64,000 bases of DNA from MED-G105 sp038522945. GTDB lineage: Bacteria > Pseudomonadota > Alphaproteobacteria > Caulobacterales > Parvularculaceae. The notes under the pieces are model-generated. The model saw only the letters and a list, made by a program, of their open reading frames with translations. It did not search any database and was not told where the DNA came from. The position numbers and the translations under genes were made by a program. Position 1 is the stretch's first letter. Each line of letters starts with the position of its first letter. Location of the stretch: assembly GCA_038522945.1 (NCBI GenBank), contig JBCBJV010000001.1:1-64000 (forward strand), in the 5' to 3' direction. Shown piece by piece: positions 17,688 through 26,879 of the stretch.

Positions 17688-19307
17688 CTAGTCTTGAGGG
17701 GATTTCCCCAAAAACTGGAAAGCCTCTGCCAGGACCGGATCGCGCCCTTCGATGATATCCTCGATCGTAACATCGACGCGAATGTCCGGTTCAATGCCAT
17801 CGTCGCCAATGAGATCCGCGCTTTCGCCCAGCAAAGGCGTGGACTGAATAATCGGCAGATCTGCCTCCAGGCGTGAGTTTGGAAGATTAAGGAAGAAAAT
17901 TGCCCCGCCGGAGATCCCACGTTGATTGCCGCCGGTCTCTTCACCAATCAATGTGGCGCGCCCTGAGGATTTCAACATGCCGGCAAGGGTAAAGGTTGCT
18001 GAACTTGCAGCGCGATCGAACAGTGCGACGAGCTCACCGTCGAAGGCGTTTGAATTCGCTGCAACCTTGATTGCTTCACCATCAATGGGGCCTAACAGAA
18101 ATCGTCCTTCTCCTAGAACATCCGGTGCTTCGGTGGCGCGGCCCGACCAGTCAAAAAAGGATTTATCCCAGGTCCCCAGGTAAGGGCGCAAGTCATCAGG
18201 GGCCTCGATGAAAGCGATCTCATTTCGGATGGGCGGGCCCTCAAGAGGGCGGTCGGCAAATGCCGAGAGGACTGCATCGCGAATACGATCTTCACCTCCG
18301 CCATTCCCGCGAAGATCGAGAACGAGCTTGTCGATCTGTTCCTCTTTAACCGTCGCGAACGATGTTTCCATGAAATCGCGCCAGTCGAATGGCGAATTGA
18401 ACATGGCGAAGGTACCGATCTTCAAATACCCAATGCGCTGTTCGTTGACGGTCTCTATACGGAATTTCCATAAGTCAGCCTTGGACGCAGTCGCTTCGAT
18501 ACCGGCGGCGGCAAGGCGATCTTGCCTTGTTTTGCGTGAAACAGGATCAACGATCGCTTTTTTTCTACGCCCTTTGGCCGTTCGGTATGTCAACTGATAC
18601 TTGCCGTCAGCTGGCGGATTTAGCAGGGGGAAATAGATATCAAACGGCTCGTACCGCCCGGCACCACTGACCTGGAGATCATAAATCCGCGGCGATCGAC
18701 GACTGCCGTCGCCTTTGACATAGCCTAGCATTTTTTCGAGGATGTCGCGGACCCGAACCCCGTCAATGTGTGTGATGCGACTTCCCTTTGGGATGTCGGC
18801 TCCCGAAACATCATGATCGACGACCATGTCTTCGCCGATGAAACGGAATGTCAGCGGTAACTTATCGTCCAGATCGAACAGTGCCTCACGAACATCCTTC
18901 GGCTGGTTAAAAAAGTTGGCATAGGTGTGCCCGCACTGAATTTCCGCAAGCAGGGCCGAGAGATCAAGATAAGCCTGCGCATAGGAACGGTCTTCCGACC
19001 AAGCTGACTTCAGCTGTTCAAACGCTTCTTCGATTTCGCTTGGGCTTTGATAGCGATAGAGCGATGGATGAAGTTCCAGATAAGCCCTTTTGAGGATCGC
19101 GAAATCCTCCTGCAGGGCCTGGGATGAAATTTCCGTTCTGGCCGTCAGCACGGGCGCGTCAGCGTCGCCGGTCGTTGCTGTCAGGGCTGCTGCTGACTGG
19201 TCTGCTGCGGATTGGGCAGAAGAGGCACCCGGGCAAAAGGCCGTGGCTGCGATGAGCCCCAAGACCGTCCCCAAAATCGATCGACGCCTATTGTTCTTGC
19301 TGCGCAT
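17688..19307 (-). CDS. secreted S41-family peptidase
   Basis: This 539-residue protein has a twin-basic signal sequence (RSKNNRRRS, then a hydrophobic stretch ending near SSAQS) and a C-terminal S41 peptidase core. LVLDLRGNGGG and the segment around SSATFTLAGMLK, containing the likely nucleophilic Ser, are clear, and IGEETGGNQRG follows. S41 enzymes of this type act in the periplasm or outside the cell. AGAGGG six bases before the ATG at 19307 decides the start. It precedes the AbgT transporter gene on the same strand. Confidence 0.87.
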   Translation of the reverse strand: MRSKNNRRRSILGTVLGLIAATAFCPGASSAQSAADQSAAALTATTGDADAPVLTARTEISSQALQEDFAILKRAYLELHPSLYRYQSPSEIEEAFEQLKSAWSEDRSYAQAYLDLSALLAEIQCGHTYANFFNQPKDVREALFDLDDKLPLTFRFIGEDMVVDHDVSGADIPKGSRITHIDGVRVRDILEKMLGYVKGDGSRRSPRIYDLQVSGAGRYEPFDIYFPLLNPPADGKYQLTYRTAKGRRKKAIVDPVSRKTRQDRLAAAGIEATASKADLWKFRIETVNEQRIGYLKIGTFAMFNSPFDWRDFMETSFATVKEEQIDKLVLDLRGNGGGEDRIRDAVLSAFADRPLEGPPIRNEIAFIEAPDDLRPYLGTWDKSFFDWSGRATEAPDVLGEGRFLLGPIDGEAIKVAANSNAFDGELVALFDRAASSATFTLAGMLKSSGRATLIGEETGGNQRGISGGAIFFLNLPNSRLEADLPIIQSTPLLGESADLIGDDGIEPDIRVDVTIEDIIEGRDPVLAEAFQFLGKSPQD

Positions 19308-19453
19308 ATCCATCCCTCTGCGTATCCAAAAAGGCTGACGTACCGCGATTAGAAACCGGTTCCAAACCGGTGCATCGCGTCGTTGCACCAATCCATCGCA
19401 CCACCTACGCTTGTAGCATAAGCATCACGATCTGGATTGAGGAAACAACAGCC

Positions 19454-20416
19454 ATGGCGACTTTTCAGGAAATCAAAAAGCGGATGCGCATTCCGGTGAT
19501 CGGGGCGCCGCTCTTTATTGTTTCAAACCCGGATCTTGTCATTGCTCAGTGCAAAGCAGGCGTCATCGGATCATTTCCCTCATTGAATGCGCGCCCAGCG
19601 GAAATGCTCGATGAATGGCTGACCCGCATCAAAAACGAACTGGCCGAGCACGATGCGACCCATCCCGACCAACCTTCAGCGCCCTATGCGGTCAACCAGA
19701 TTGTCCACCGGTCCAACGATCGCCTGATGCACGACCTTGAGGTTTGCGTGAAGCACGAAGTGCCGATCGTGATCTGCTCTCTTGGGGCGCGTGAAGAAGT
19801 CTATGAGGCGATCCACTCTTATGGAGGTCTCGTCCTTCATGACGTGATCAATGACATGTTCGCACGTAAGGCAATTGCTAAAGGCGCTGATGGGCTCATC
19901 CCGGTGGCTTCTGGCGCGGGGGGCCACGCCGGTGTCATCTCGCCGTTTGCGCTCATCCAGGAGATACGTGAATGGTTTGACGGACCAGTTGCTCTTTCCG
20001 GGTCTATCGCAACCGGTGATGCGGTTCTCGCCGCAGAGGCGATGGGCGCGGACTTTGGCTATATCGGGTCGGCCTTTATCGCTACGGACGAAGCCAACGC
20101 TGAGCAAGCCTATAAGCAAGCCATTGTCGACAACAATGCCGGCGATATTGTGTACACGAACTTGTTTACCGGTGTTCACGGGAACTATCTGCGGCCATCG
20201 ATTGAGGCTGCCGGGCTCGACCCGGATAACCTCCCGGAAAGCGATCCGTCTGCAATGAATTTTGGCTCAGGTGGCAACACTGAAGCCAAAGCCTGGAAAG
20301 ATATCTGGGGCTGTGGACAGGGCATTGGGGCCATCGATCAGATCGAATCTGCGGGCGCTTACATTGACCGGCTCGTCGCTCAATACGAGGCGGCGAAAAA
20401 GCGGATTGGGGTTTAG
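19454..20416 (+). CDS. nitronate monooxygenase family FMN enzyme
   Basis: This 320-residue TIM-barrel FMN protein is of the nitronate monooxygenase / 2-nitropropane dioxygenase family, with IPVIGAPLFIVSNPDLVIAQ at the start, the phosphate-binding GGHAG and ALSGSIATGDAV. These enzymes oxidise alkyl nitronates such as propionate 3-nitronate to remove toxic nitro compounds. The close relative fabK-type enoyl reductase is less likely given the N-terminal motif. The ATG at 19454 is preceded by GAGGAAACAACAGCC. It is transcribed divergently from the S41 peptidase. Confidence 0.88.
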   Translation: MATFQEIKKRMRIPVIGAPLFIVSNPDLVIAQCKAGVIGSFPSLNARPAEMLDEWLTRIKNELAEHDATHPDQPSAPYAVNQIVHRSNDRLMHDLEVCVKHEVPIVICSLGAREEVYEAIHSYGGLVLHDVINDMFARKAIAKGADGLIPVASGAGGHAGVISPFALIQEIREWFDGPVALSGSIATGDAVLAAEAMGADFGYIGSAFIATDEANAEQAYKQAIVDNNAGDIVYTNLFTGVHGNYLRPSIEAAGLDPDNLPESDPSAMNFGSGGNTEAKAWKDIWGCGQGIGAIDQIESAGAYIDRLVAQYEAAKKRIGV

Positions 20417-20518
20417 TCAGACCCAGGTCAAGCTCAACCGAGAACAGAATGGAAATCGTATCGATCGCGCCCTTCGATCAGGCAAGCTAAACTGAAACCG
20501 ACGAAAGAAACTAAATCC

Positions 20519-20824
20519 ATGAAAGCGTGTTCCGCATTATTATTGATCGCCCTCGCCGCTACCGCCTGCACCACCACGGCAACCAACGAACCGACGTCCG
20601 TCTCCTCTGAGCTCACAAGGAGCGCTGAGGGCGGCCAAGGGGAATTGATGAGCAAGGGGAGCGAAACCGTCCCAACCGATTTGGACGCGAACAAAGGAAA
20701 TGAGACGTCGCCACTCGACACCCTTACCAACAAAGGCAACGAAACCGTTCCGACCGAATTGGAAGCAAGCAAGGGCAGCGACGGCTACATCAGCCCCAAC
20801 CCGCGCCTGAACACAAACGAATAG
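20519..20824 (+). CDS. small lipoprotein with 13-residue repeats
   Basis: This 101-residue predicted lipoprotein has a signal sequence and lipobox (LAATAC, Cys17). The mature region is hydrophilic and carries three consecutive 13-residue repeats, SKGSETVPTDLDA, NKGNETSPLDTLT and NKGNETVPTELEA, followed by a truncated fourth (SKGSDG). I recognise no family. A surface or periplasmic linker role is possible. It stands alone between the nitronate monooxygenase and pyruvate kinase genes. Confidence 0.7.
   Translation: MKACSALLLIALAATACTTTATNEPTSVSSELTRSAEGGQGELMSKGSETVPTDLDANKGNETSPLDTLTNKGNETVPTELEASKGSDGYISPNPRLNTNE
20651..20779 (+). repeat. 39-bp in-frame tandem repeat in the small lipoprotein gene
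   Basis: Three 39-base units begin at 20651, 20690 and 20729, with a partial copy from 20768. Each encodes (S/N)KG(S/N)ET.P plus a variable tail. Units 1 and 3 are most alike, while unit 2 has diverged in its second half. Confidence 0.8.
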
Positions 20825-20903
20825 ATCGAGCCAGAGCCGGCTTTCGTTTCAAATCAACTCATCGTAGGGTCCGCTCCGCCATCAATGAGGGAGCCGGACT
20901 GCC

Positions 20904-22322
20904 ATGCGCAAACGTCACTGTAAGATCGTTGCAACTGTTGGGCCCGCCAGTAGTTCCCCCTCCATGCTTCGTCTGCTCCAGCAGGCCGGCGTCGACGTCT
21001 TCCGCTTGAATTTCAGCCATGGCGATCACGCCAAGACTGCGGAAATCATGACAGCGATCCGGGCGACCGAGGAAGAAACCGGCACGCCGATCATGGTCTT
21101 CGCCGACCTGCAAGGGCCTAAAATCCGCACCGGCGTCCTGCATGATGATGGGATCACGCTGAAGTATGGCGCCTCGTACCGCCTGCAATTGGCCAAAGAG
21201 GCGGATGCGGACGATATCATCCCCATCCCTCACCCTGAGATCATGGATGTCCTCCAGCCGGGCGACGTCCTGAAGCTCGACGACGGCAAACTCCAGATCA
21301 CGGTGACTGAGCGCGAAGGCGACCATGTCATTGCCCGTGCCGACACGCCCGGCCCCCTGACCAATCGCAAGGGCATCAATGTGCCCGGGCGGCAATTGCC
21401 GATTTCCGCCCTGACGGAGAAAGATCGGGCCGACCTTGCCCACGCTCTTGAGATCGGCGTCGACTATGTGGCGCTCTCTTTCGTACAGCGTGCGGAGGAT
21501 ATTGAAGAGGCACGCGCGCTGATTGGTGATCGCGCCAAGATTATTGCGAAGATCGAAAAACCCTCCGCCGTCGACGATCTTGATAAAATCCTTGAGCTGA
21601 CGGATTCGATCATGGTCGCCCGAGGCGACCTTGGCGTTGAACTTCCAGCGGAAGATGTGCCGACAATCCAGCGGCGTATTGTGCGAGACTGCCGTGCCGC
21701 TGGCAAACCCGTTATCGTCGCGACCCACATGCTGGAATCCATGGTGGAGTCCATCGCGCCTACCCGCGCAGAAGCCTCTGACGTGTCGACCGCGGTTTTT
21801 CAGGGCGCAGACGCCGTCATGCTTTCTGCGGAAACTGCCGTCGGGCGTCACCCGCCAACGGCGGTGGCAATCATGGACCGAATTATCGCCGCAACGGAAA
21901 AAGACCCAGACTGCGGCGCATATACCCTTGTGGTGAGCGAAGACGACCACACAACAGCCGATGCGATCACCCTTTCCGCTCGTCAGATTGCTGACGTTCT
22001 GGAATGCAAGGTGGCGGTCGCCTACACCAAAACGGGCTCTACGGCGCGGCGGCTTTCTCGCGATCGGCCCCATTGCCAGATCCTGGCTGCAACACCGCTC
22101 AGGGAAGTTGCTCGTCAGTTGGCATTACACTGGGGGATCACGCCTATTGTCACCGAAGACATTTCGCACTTCCATGAGATGATCGAGAAAGCAGATGGTC
22201 TTGCCCGAGACCACGGCGTCGAAAACGGCGAACGGATTATCATTTTGGCAGGCTATCCTTTTGGCCGACCCGGTAAGACCAATACTCTAAAGATCAGCCG
22301 TGTCGGCGCGCTGGAAGCTTGA
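20904..22322 (+). CDS. pyk: pyruvate kinase
   Basis: Pyruvate kinase (472 residues) makes pyruvate and ATP from phosphoenolpyruvate in the last step of glycolysis. Family motifs in order: KIVATVGPASSS, FRLNFSHG, DLQGPKIRTG, the catalytic IIAKIEKPSAV (active-site Lys), MVARGDLGVELP and the nucleotide/cation-binding KPVIVATHMLESM, then an intact C-terminal allosteric domain. The ATG at 20904 follows a GAGGGAG ribosome-binding site. The length is normal for bacterial PykA/PykF types. Confidence 0.97.
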   Translation: MRKRHCKIVATVGPASSSPSMLRLLQQAGVDVFRLNFSHGDHAKTAEIMTAIRATEEETGTPIMVFADLQGPKIRTGVLHDDGITLKYGASYRLQLAKEADADDIIPIPHPEIMDVLQPGDVLKLDDGKLQITVTEREGDHVIARADTPGPLTNRKGINVPGRQLPISALTEKDRADLAHALEIGVDYVALSFVQRAEDIEEARALIGDRAKIIAKIEKPSAVDDLDKILELTDSIMVARGDLGVELPAEDVPTIQRRIVRDCRAAGKPVIVATHMLESMVESIAPTRAEASDVSTAVFQGADAVMLSAETAVGRHPPTAVAIMDRIIAATEKDPDCGAYTLVVSEDDHTTADAITLSARQIADVLECKVAVAYTKTGSTARRLSRDRPHCQILAATPLREVARQLALHWGITPIVTEDISHFHEMIEKADGLARDHGVENGERIIILAGYPFGRPGKTNTLKISRVGALEA

Positions 22323-22376
22323 TTGTCGCGCTAGGCCACTTATCCAGATCTTTCCTGACAATTGCGGAGCAAGCCA

Positions 22377-23099
22377 ATGAGCTTAACGACACAGTCAATT
22401 GATTACACCCTTGATGGCAAAGACTTCGAAGGGCTGCTAGCCATTGATGACAGCCAGTCAGGCGAGCGTCCCGTCGTATTGATCTCTCATGCTTGGGCAG
22501 GTCGTAGTTCAGTTGAAAATGCGTATGCGGAGAAGGTGGCCGAGCTTGGCTATGCGGGCTTTGCCCTGGATCTATATGGCAAGGGTGTTCTTGGTCAGAG
22601 CACTGAAGAAAATCAGGCGCTGATGACCCCCTTCGCCGAAGACCGGCCTATGCTCCAAGCGCGCCTCAATGCAATCATTGATCTCGTTCAGGGGCTGGAC
22701 AAGGTCGATGCAAGCAAAGTCATCTTTATGGGGTTTTGCTTTGGCGGTTTGTGTGCGCTCGATGTCGCACGGTCAGGCCGGGACATAGCCGGATGTGCTT
22801 CGTTCCACGGCCTGCTCGGAGCGCCTGGCAACACAGATGCCAACACGATCTCTGCGAAGGTAATTGCCTTCCATGGGTTCGATGACCCGATGGCATCGCC
22901 AGAAGACCTCGTGGCGTTTGGTCAAGAAATGACCAAGGCCGACGCCGATTGGCAAGCCGTTGCCTATGGCCAAACCATGCACGCGTTCACTAATCCGGCT
23001 GCCAACGACCCATCGTTCGGAACAGTCTACAACGAGACAGCCGCGCTTCGTGCCTGGGACTCATTCCGGACCTTTGCCACGGAGTGCTTTGCCAATTAA
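22377..23099 (+). CDS. dienelactone hydrolase family protein
   Basis: This 240-residue alpha/beta hydrolase has the dienelactone-hydrolase triad: nucleophilic Cys in GFCFGGLCALD, Asp in FHGFDDPM and His in GQTMHAFTNP. True DLH enzymes open dienelactones in chlorocatechol breakdown. Many homologues act on other esters, and no catechol pathway is nearby, so the substrate is open. GGAG eight bases before the ATG at 22377 decides the start over one five codons upstream. It follows pyruvate kinase by 54 bases. Confidence 0.88.
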   Translation: MSLTTQSIDYTLDGKDFEGLLAIDDSQSGERPVVLISHAWAGRSSVENAYAEKVAELGYAGFALDLYGKGVLGQSTEENQALMTPFAEDRPMLQARLNAIIDLVQGLDKVDASKVIFMGFCFGGLCALDVARSGRDIAGCASFHGLLGAPGNTDANTISAKVIAFHGFDDPMASPEDLVAFGQEMTKADADWQAVAYGQTMHAFTNPAANDPSFGTVYNETAALRAWDSFRTFATECFAN

Positions 23100-23127
23100 C
23101 TTTTCGGCCTTTGTGAATGCGCCGGGA

Positions 23128-23325
23128 TCAGCCAATCCGCAGGGCTGACCTGGTCTGCGACTGGTCGTCAAAGGCCTTGGCAGCCGCCTTGCCTTCCGAA
23201 GTCGGTTCGCCTTCGCCGTCAAGCCAACCCCGTTCCTGGGCGTAGTGGACGGCGCTTTGGCCCGCAGCATGATCGGAAAACCGTGCTGCGAAATTCAAAA
23301 TCACGTCTTTGATCTGCATAGCCAT
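23128..23325 (-). CDS. small conserved-looking hypothetical protein
   Basis: This 65-residue hydrophilic protein (MAMQIKDVILNFAARFSDHA at the start) has no recognisable domain. Support for expression is an excellent AAGGAG seven bases before the ATG at 23325 and codon use like its neighbours. It overlaps no other gene and is convergent with the dienelactone-hydrolase-like gene. A helical segment with GWLDGEGEPTSEGKAAA suggests a small winged-helix-like or regulatory protein, but I do not assign a function. Confidence 0.65.
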   Translation of the reverse strand: MAMQIKDVILNFAARFSDHAAGQSAVHYAQERGWLDGEGEPTSEGKAAAKAFDDQSQTRSALRIG

Positions 23326-23635
23326 CGGATATCTCCTTAAAATACTGGTACGGGATTGCCCGCGCCGTTGGATGACCCCGCCCTTCGATCAAAATGCTAA
23401 AACTCAATTGAAGATCGCACATGATTGCCATTTTACCATGTCAAGTCAGCAGGTTAGTGGCGATCTTGCGTTTGAATTCTGAAGAAAAACCATTATCGGC
23501 AAGTTTGAAACTCGGGGAACTCCAACTTCTAGCCCTGCTATTTTTCTCATATTCTGGCCAACAAATCGACAATTGCTCCCCCTCGCGACTTTGCTATGTT
23601 GCACACGCGAAAAGGCCAAAAAGGAGCCCTTGCCC
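23326..23635. other. gene-less stretch between divergent small gene and bdhA
   Basis: These 310 bases separate the divergent 65-residue gene and 3-hydroxybutyrate dehydrogenase, and must hold both promoters. I see no gene or hairpin of note. Near the right end, TTTGC-N6-GCACA (23590-23604) loosely resembles the inverted repeat upstream of the phasin gene at 45944. Confidence 0.5.
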
Positions 23636-24418
23636 ATGTCGAAACAACTGAACGCGGTCATCACCGGATCAACCAGCGGCATTGGTCTCGGTATCGCCAC
23701 CAGCTTTGCCGAAGCTGGCATGAATGTCATGTTGAACGGCTTCGGCGACGCAGACGAAATCGAATCAAACCGGGCCCGCCTTGCTAAAGAAAACGACGTG
23801 GACGTTCGCTACAACGGCGCCGATATGACGAAGCCGGAGGAAATCCGCGACCTTATCAAAGAAGCCGAAACTGCGTTCGGGCAAGTGGACGTCCTGGTCA
23901 ACAATGCTGGTATTCAAAACGTGGACCCCATCGAGGATTTTCCCGACGGCAAATGGGACGCCATCATCGCAATTAATATGTCCTCGGCTTTCCACACCAC
24001 CAAGGCAGTCTTCAAGGGCATGAAGGAACGCAAGTTCGGACGTATCATAAATGTGGCCTCTGCTCACGGGCTTGTCGCTTCCCCGTTCAAGTCGGCCTAT
24101 GTGGCGGCAAAACACGGCATGATCGGACTGACCAAGACAGTTGCCCTGGAAGGAGCTGAGTATGGTGTTACGTGCAATGCCATTTGCCCCGGGTATGTGA
24201 AAACGCCTTTGGTCGAAAAACAGATCCCTGACACCGCCGCTGCGCGCGGCATGAGCGAAGAAGAAGTCGTCCAGAAAGTCATTCTGGAAGCTCAGCCCAC
24301 GAAGGAATTTGTTACCGTTGAACAAGTCGGTGGCCTTGCCGTATTCCTTACCAGTGACCACGCTGCCCAGATTACTGGCGCTGCCCATCAAATTGATGGT
24401 GGCTGGGTCGCAAAGTAA
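23636..24418 (+). CDS. bdhA: 3-hydroxybutyrate dehydrogenase
   Basis: This 260-residue short-chain dehydrogenase closely matches D-3-hydroxybutyrate dehydrogenase: nucleotide-binding TGSTSGIGLGIA, NNAGIQ, catalytic Ser in VASAHGLVAS, the YVAAKHG Tyr/Lys pair and the family-specific YVKTPLVEKQI. It interconverts 3-hydroxybutyrate and acetoacetate, the step after PHB depolymerisation. The ATG at 23636 follows AAGGAG. The stop overlaps the start of the patatin gene, so the two are translationally coupled. It links functionally to the PHA locus at 46-50 kb. Confidence 0.95.
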   Translation: MSKQLNAVITGSTSGIGLGIATSFAEAGMNVMLNGFGDADEIESNRARLAKENDVDVRYNGADMTKPEEIRDLIKEAETAFGQVDVLVNNAGIQNVDPIEDFPDGKWDAIIAINMSSAFHTTKAVFKGMKERKFGRIINVASAHGLVASPFKSAYVAAKHGMIGLTKTVALEGAEYGVTCNAICPGYVKTPLVEKQIPDTAAARGMSEEEVVQKVILEAQPTKEFVTVEQVGGLAVFLTSDHAAQITGAAHQIDGGWVAK

Positions 24419-25473
24419 TGGCAGCTAAAACAAGTCCGAAACGGATCAATCTGGCGCTGCAAGGTGGCGGTGCTCACGGTGCTGTCACTTGGGGCGTGCT
24501 CGATCGGCTGTTGGAAGATGAGCGCCTGAGTATTGAAGCCGTCTCAGGAGCAAGCGCCGGCGCGATCAATGCGGCCGCTCTTGCCTACGGTCTTCATCTG
24601 GATGGAGCGGCAGGCGGACGCGCGGTCCTTCTGGATCTTTGGAAAACCATCAGTGATGTGGGCAAGGTCTACAACCCAGTAAAACGAACGCCTTTCGACG
24701 TTCTTTTTGGCCAGTTCAATCTGGATTATTCACCCGCCTACCTTGCGTTTGATATGTTTACCCGAACGCTTTCGCCTTATCAATTTAACCCGTTCAATAT
24801 TAATCCGTTAAGAGATGTTCTTGAGCAGGTCATTGACTTCGATAGTTTGCAACATTGCGATGTCACCAAACTATTTTTGTCTGCCACAAATGTCCGCACC
24901 GGGAAGGTGCACGTGTTCCACACCAAAGATGCGTCAATTGATGCTGTCTGTGCATCCGCTTGCCTGCCTTATCTTTTTAAGGCGGTGGAAGTGGACGGCG
25001 AGCATTACTGGGACGGCGGATACATGGGCAATCCCGTTCTATTTCCGTTTTTCTATGAGGCGGAAACCCGTGACGTCGTGATCGTCCACGTCAATCCCAT
25101 GGATCGTGAGGAAGTCCCCACTCGCGCGCCGGATATCATGAACCGGATCAATGAGATCAGCTTTAACTCCTCGCTCATGCGGGAGTTGCGCGCGATCAGC
25201 TTTGTCCATCGCCTTCTCGATGACGGTTGGATCAAGGATGAGTACCGCGACCGGCTTCGTGATATCCGCATTCATTCGATCCGATCAGACGAAGCGCTAC
25301 AGTCGCTTTCGGTTGCAAGCAAGTTCAGTGTCGACTGGCACTTCCTGACAAACCTTCGCGACCGCGGGCGGGATATTGCCGAGAGTTGGTTGACGAAAAA
25401 CTTTGACAATGTTGGCGAGAAATCATCCGTAGACGTCAGAGCGATGTTCGACGGGGGTGAGCAGCGATCTTGA
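24418..25473 (+). CDS. patatin-like phospholipase
   Basis: This 351-residue patatin-family serine hydrolase has an oxyanion-hole glycine run in LALQGGGAHGAVTWG, the nucleophile in SGASAGAIN and the catalytic Asp in WDGGYMGNP. Patatins hydrolyse acyl lipids. The ATGA-type overlap with bdhA points to a shared role, perhaps acting on PHB granules or membrane lipids. This bdhA-patatin pairing recurs in alphaproteobacteria. No signal peptide is evident, so the enzyme is probably cytoplasmic. Confidence 0.9.
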   Translation: MAAKTSPKRINLALQGGGAHGAVTWGVLDRLLEDERLSIEAVSGASAGAINAAALAYGLHLDGAAGGRAVLLDLWKTISDVGKVYNPVKRTPFDVLFGQFNLDYSPAYLAFDMFTRTLSPYQFNPFNINPLRDVLEQVIDFDSLQHCDVTKLFLSATNVRTGKVHVFHTKDASIDAVCASACLPYLFKAVEVDGEHYWDGGYMGNPVLFPFFYEAETRDVVIVHVNPMDREEVPTRAPDIMNRINEISFNSSLMRELRAISFVHRLLDDGWIKDEYRDRLRDIRIHSIRSDEALQSLSVASKFSVDWHFLTNLRDRGRDIAESWLTKNFDNVGEKSSVDVRAMFDGGEQRS

Positions 25474-25481
25474 TGGGGCCC

Positions 25482-26639
25482 CTATTTGATCACGAAGGCG
25501 AAGGACGTGATCTGATCCCTGAGACATGCCTCCGGCAAATCCGAAACATCTGCCTTCCAATCGTCAACTGACGCCATGGCAACTTCTCCGAATTGCGGTT
25601 GGGTAACTTCAGCCAAAACACGCGGCTCAATGACTTCACCTTCGCTCGACAGGTGGTAACCAATAATCACCGAGCCAATATATCCTCGGCGAAGCGCGCC
25701 CAACGGAAAACTTGGCGGCTCTCGCTTTTCCCAAGTGACTGCGCAAACCACCCCCTCGTCTTCGATGCCTCGATTAATTGGATTGAACCGGACGAGCTGA
25801 TCTCTGTTTTTAGCAAAGCGACGTCTGTCACGGCTTTGGGAATCGTCTGCTACCGACGTCATTGCCGTTATCCAAGCATGGACTGTCATCGCGGTTGGGT
25901 TCAGCGCGTCGAGTGAGGCGACGGGCGGATAAGCTTTTCCGGCTTCGTGAAGCAAGGTATCAGCTTCGATGAGTGCATCAATCTTTCGTGGTTCCGGGAT
26001 CGTGATTGCAACCGCTTTGATCAATTGTGCCCCTGCGATTATTCGGGGTCGATCTGGCACTGCCGACTTAAAATTCTTGATAGAGATTTCGGCCAGTGCA
26101 TCTGCATCACGAAAGTCTTCACTGTACAAAGCAAGTGATGCCACCTCAAGTGCAATTCTTCCACGTTCATAGGAATAAGAAAGGTCAACCTTGTCATCAT
26201 CTCGCACCCTTTTGTGAAGCGCTCTGATTGACTGTTTTTTTTCGTCTTTCTTCGCTGCGCGAAATGCGGCGTACGCCACATAAAGGTCGAAATTCACTGA
26301 CGGCGCTTCAGTGGTTCCTGCCTCAACCAGCTCAGTTACGCGCGCCAGCGCTTTTTGCGCTTCTTCAGCGTCTTCGAACAGCATCTCAAAGCCGTAATTG
26401 TAAGCGAGCACCGCGGTTGTCGGGTGGTCGCCAAGTTCGGTTTCTGCTGCCTGCCAAGAAGACTTGGCATGTTTTCGCGCCGCTTCCACATCACCAGCGG
26501 CTGTTGCTTCATTGTAGAGCTTGTAGGCAGCACGGTAGTCCTCTGCCAGCGCTATGCCCATTGAGCTGAACCCGATAAGTCCAACAATCAAAAACTGTCG
26601 CAGTATAACTATCCCCTCTGTTGGCCTGTCCTGTTCCAA
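25482..26639 (-). CDS. secreted protein with TPR-like N-terminus and TonB-like C-terminus
   Basis: This protein (about 385 residues) has an N-terminal hydrophobic signal segment ending near GIALAED. A helical TPR-like region (about 40-250) follows. The C-terminal domain reads like a TonB C-terminal fold: PSFPLGALRRGYIGSVIIGY, then EGEVIEPRVLAEV and a Trp (VDDWKAD) near the end. Such proteins are called energy transducer TonB-like but lack the usual Pro-rich spacer. The start is unclear; the first possible codon is a TTG at 26639. It is convergent with the patatin gene. Confidence 0.72.
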   Translation of the reverse strand: MEQDRPTEGIVILRQFLIVGLIGFSSMGIALAEDYRAAYKLYNEATAAGDVEAARKHAKSSWQAAETELGDHPTTAVLAYNYGFEMLFEDAEEAQKALARVTELVEAGTTEAPSVNFDLYVAYAAFRAAKKDEKKQSIRALHKRVRDDDKVDLSYSYERGRIALEVASLALYSEDFRDADALAEISIKNFKSAVPDRPRIIAGAQLIKAVAITIPEPRKIDALIEADTLLHEAGKAYPPVASLDALNPTAMTVHAWITAMTSVADDSQSRDRRRFAKNRDQLVRFNPINRGIEDEGVVCAVTWEKREPPSFPLGALRRGYIGSVIIGYHLSSEGEVIEPRVLAEVTQPQFGEVAMASVDDWKADVSDLPEACLRDQITSFAFVIK

Positions 26640-26677
26640 TTACCTCTTGATGCGAACCTAGTCGCAACCCAAGACAC

Positions 26678-26866
26678 TCATTCCTCACCGCCTTGCGGCA
26701 ATTCCTCAGAGAAACCATCGCTATCGTCTTCCATGGCTGCGATGCCGTAGCTGGCATTCAGCCAGCGATGGAGATCAATATCGGCGCAACGCTTTGAGCA
26801 AAACGGTTTGTAGGCAATCTCCGTGGGGGCACCACAAATGGGGCACTTGCTTGTCGCTTTGATCAT
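26678..26866 (-). CDS. yacG: DNA gyrase inhibitor YacG
   Basis: This 62-residue zinc protein has CPICG and CSKRCADIDLHRWL, the four-cysteine site and signature of YacG. YacG binds the GyrB C-terminal region and inhibits gyrase in E. coli. A short acidic tail follows. The gene ends the minus-strand housekeeping block, 13 bases after the ribonuclease gene, as is common in alphaproteobacteria. Confidence 0.93.
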   Translation of the reverse strand: MIKATSKCPICGAPTEIAYKPFCSKRCADIDLHRWLNASYGIAAMEDDSDGFSEELPQGGEE

Positions 26867-26879
26867 GACCTGCCTTCCG

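Noticed and set aside
20859..22073. A 404-codon minus-strand frame
   Set aside because: It is antisense to pyruvate kinase and has no recognisable protein features.
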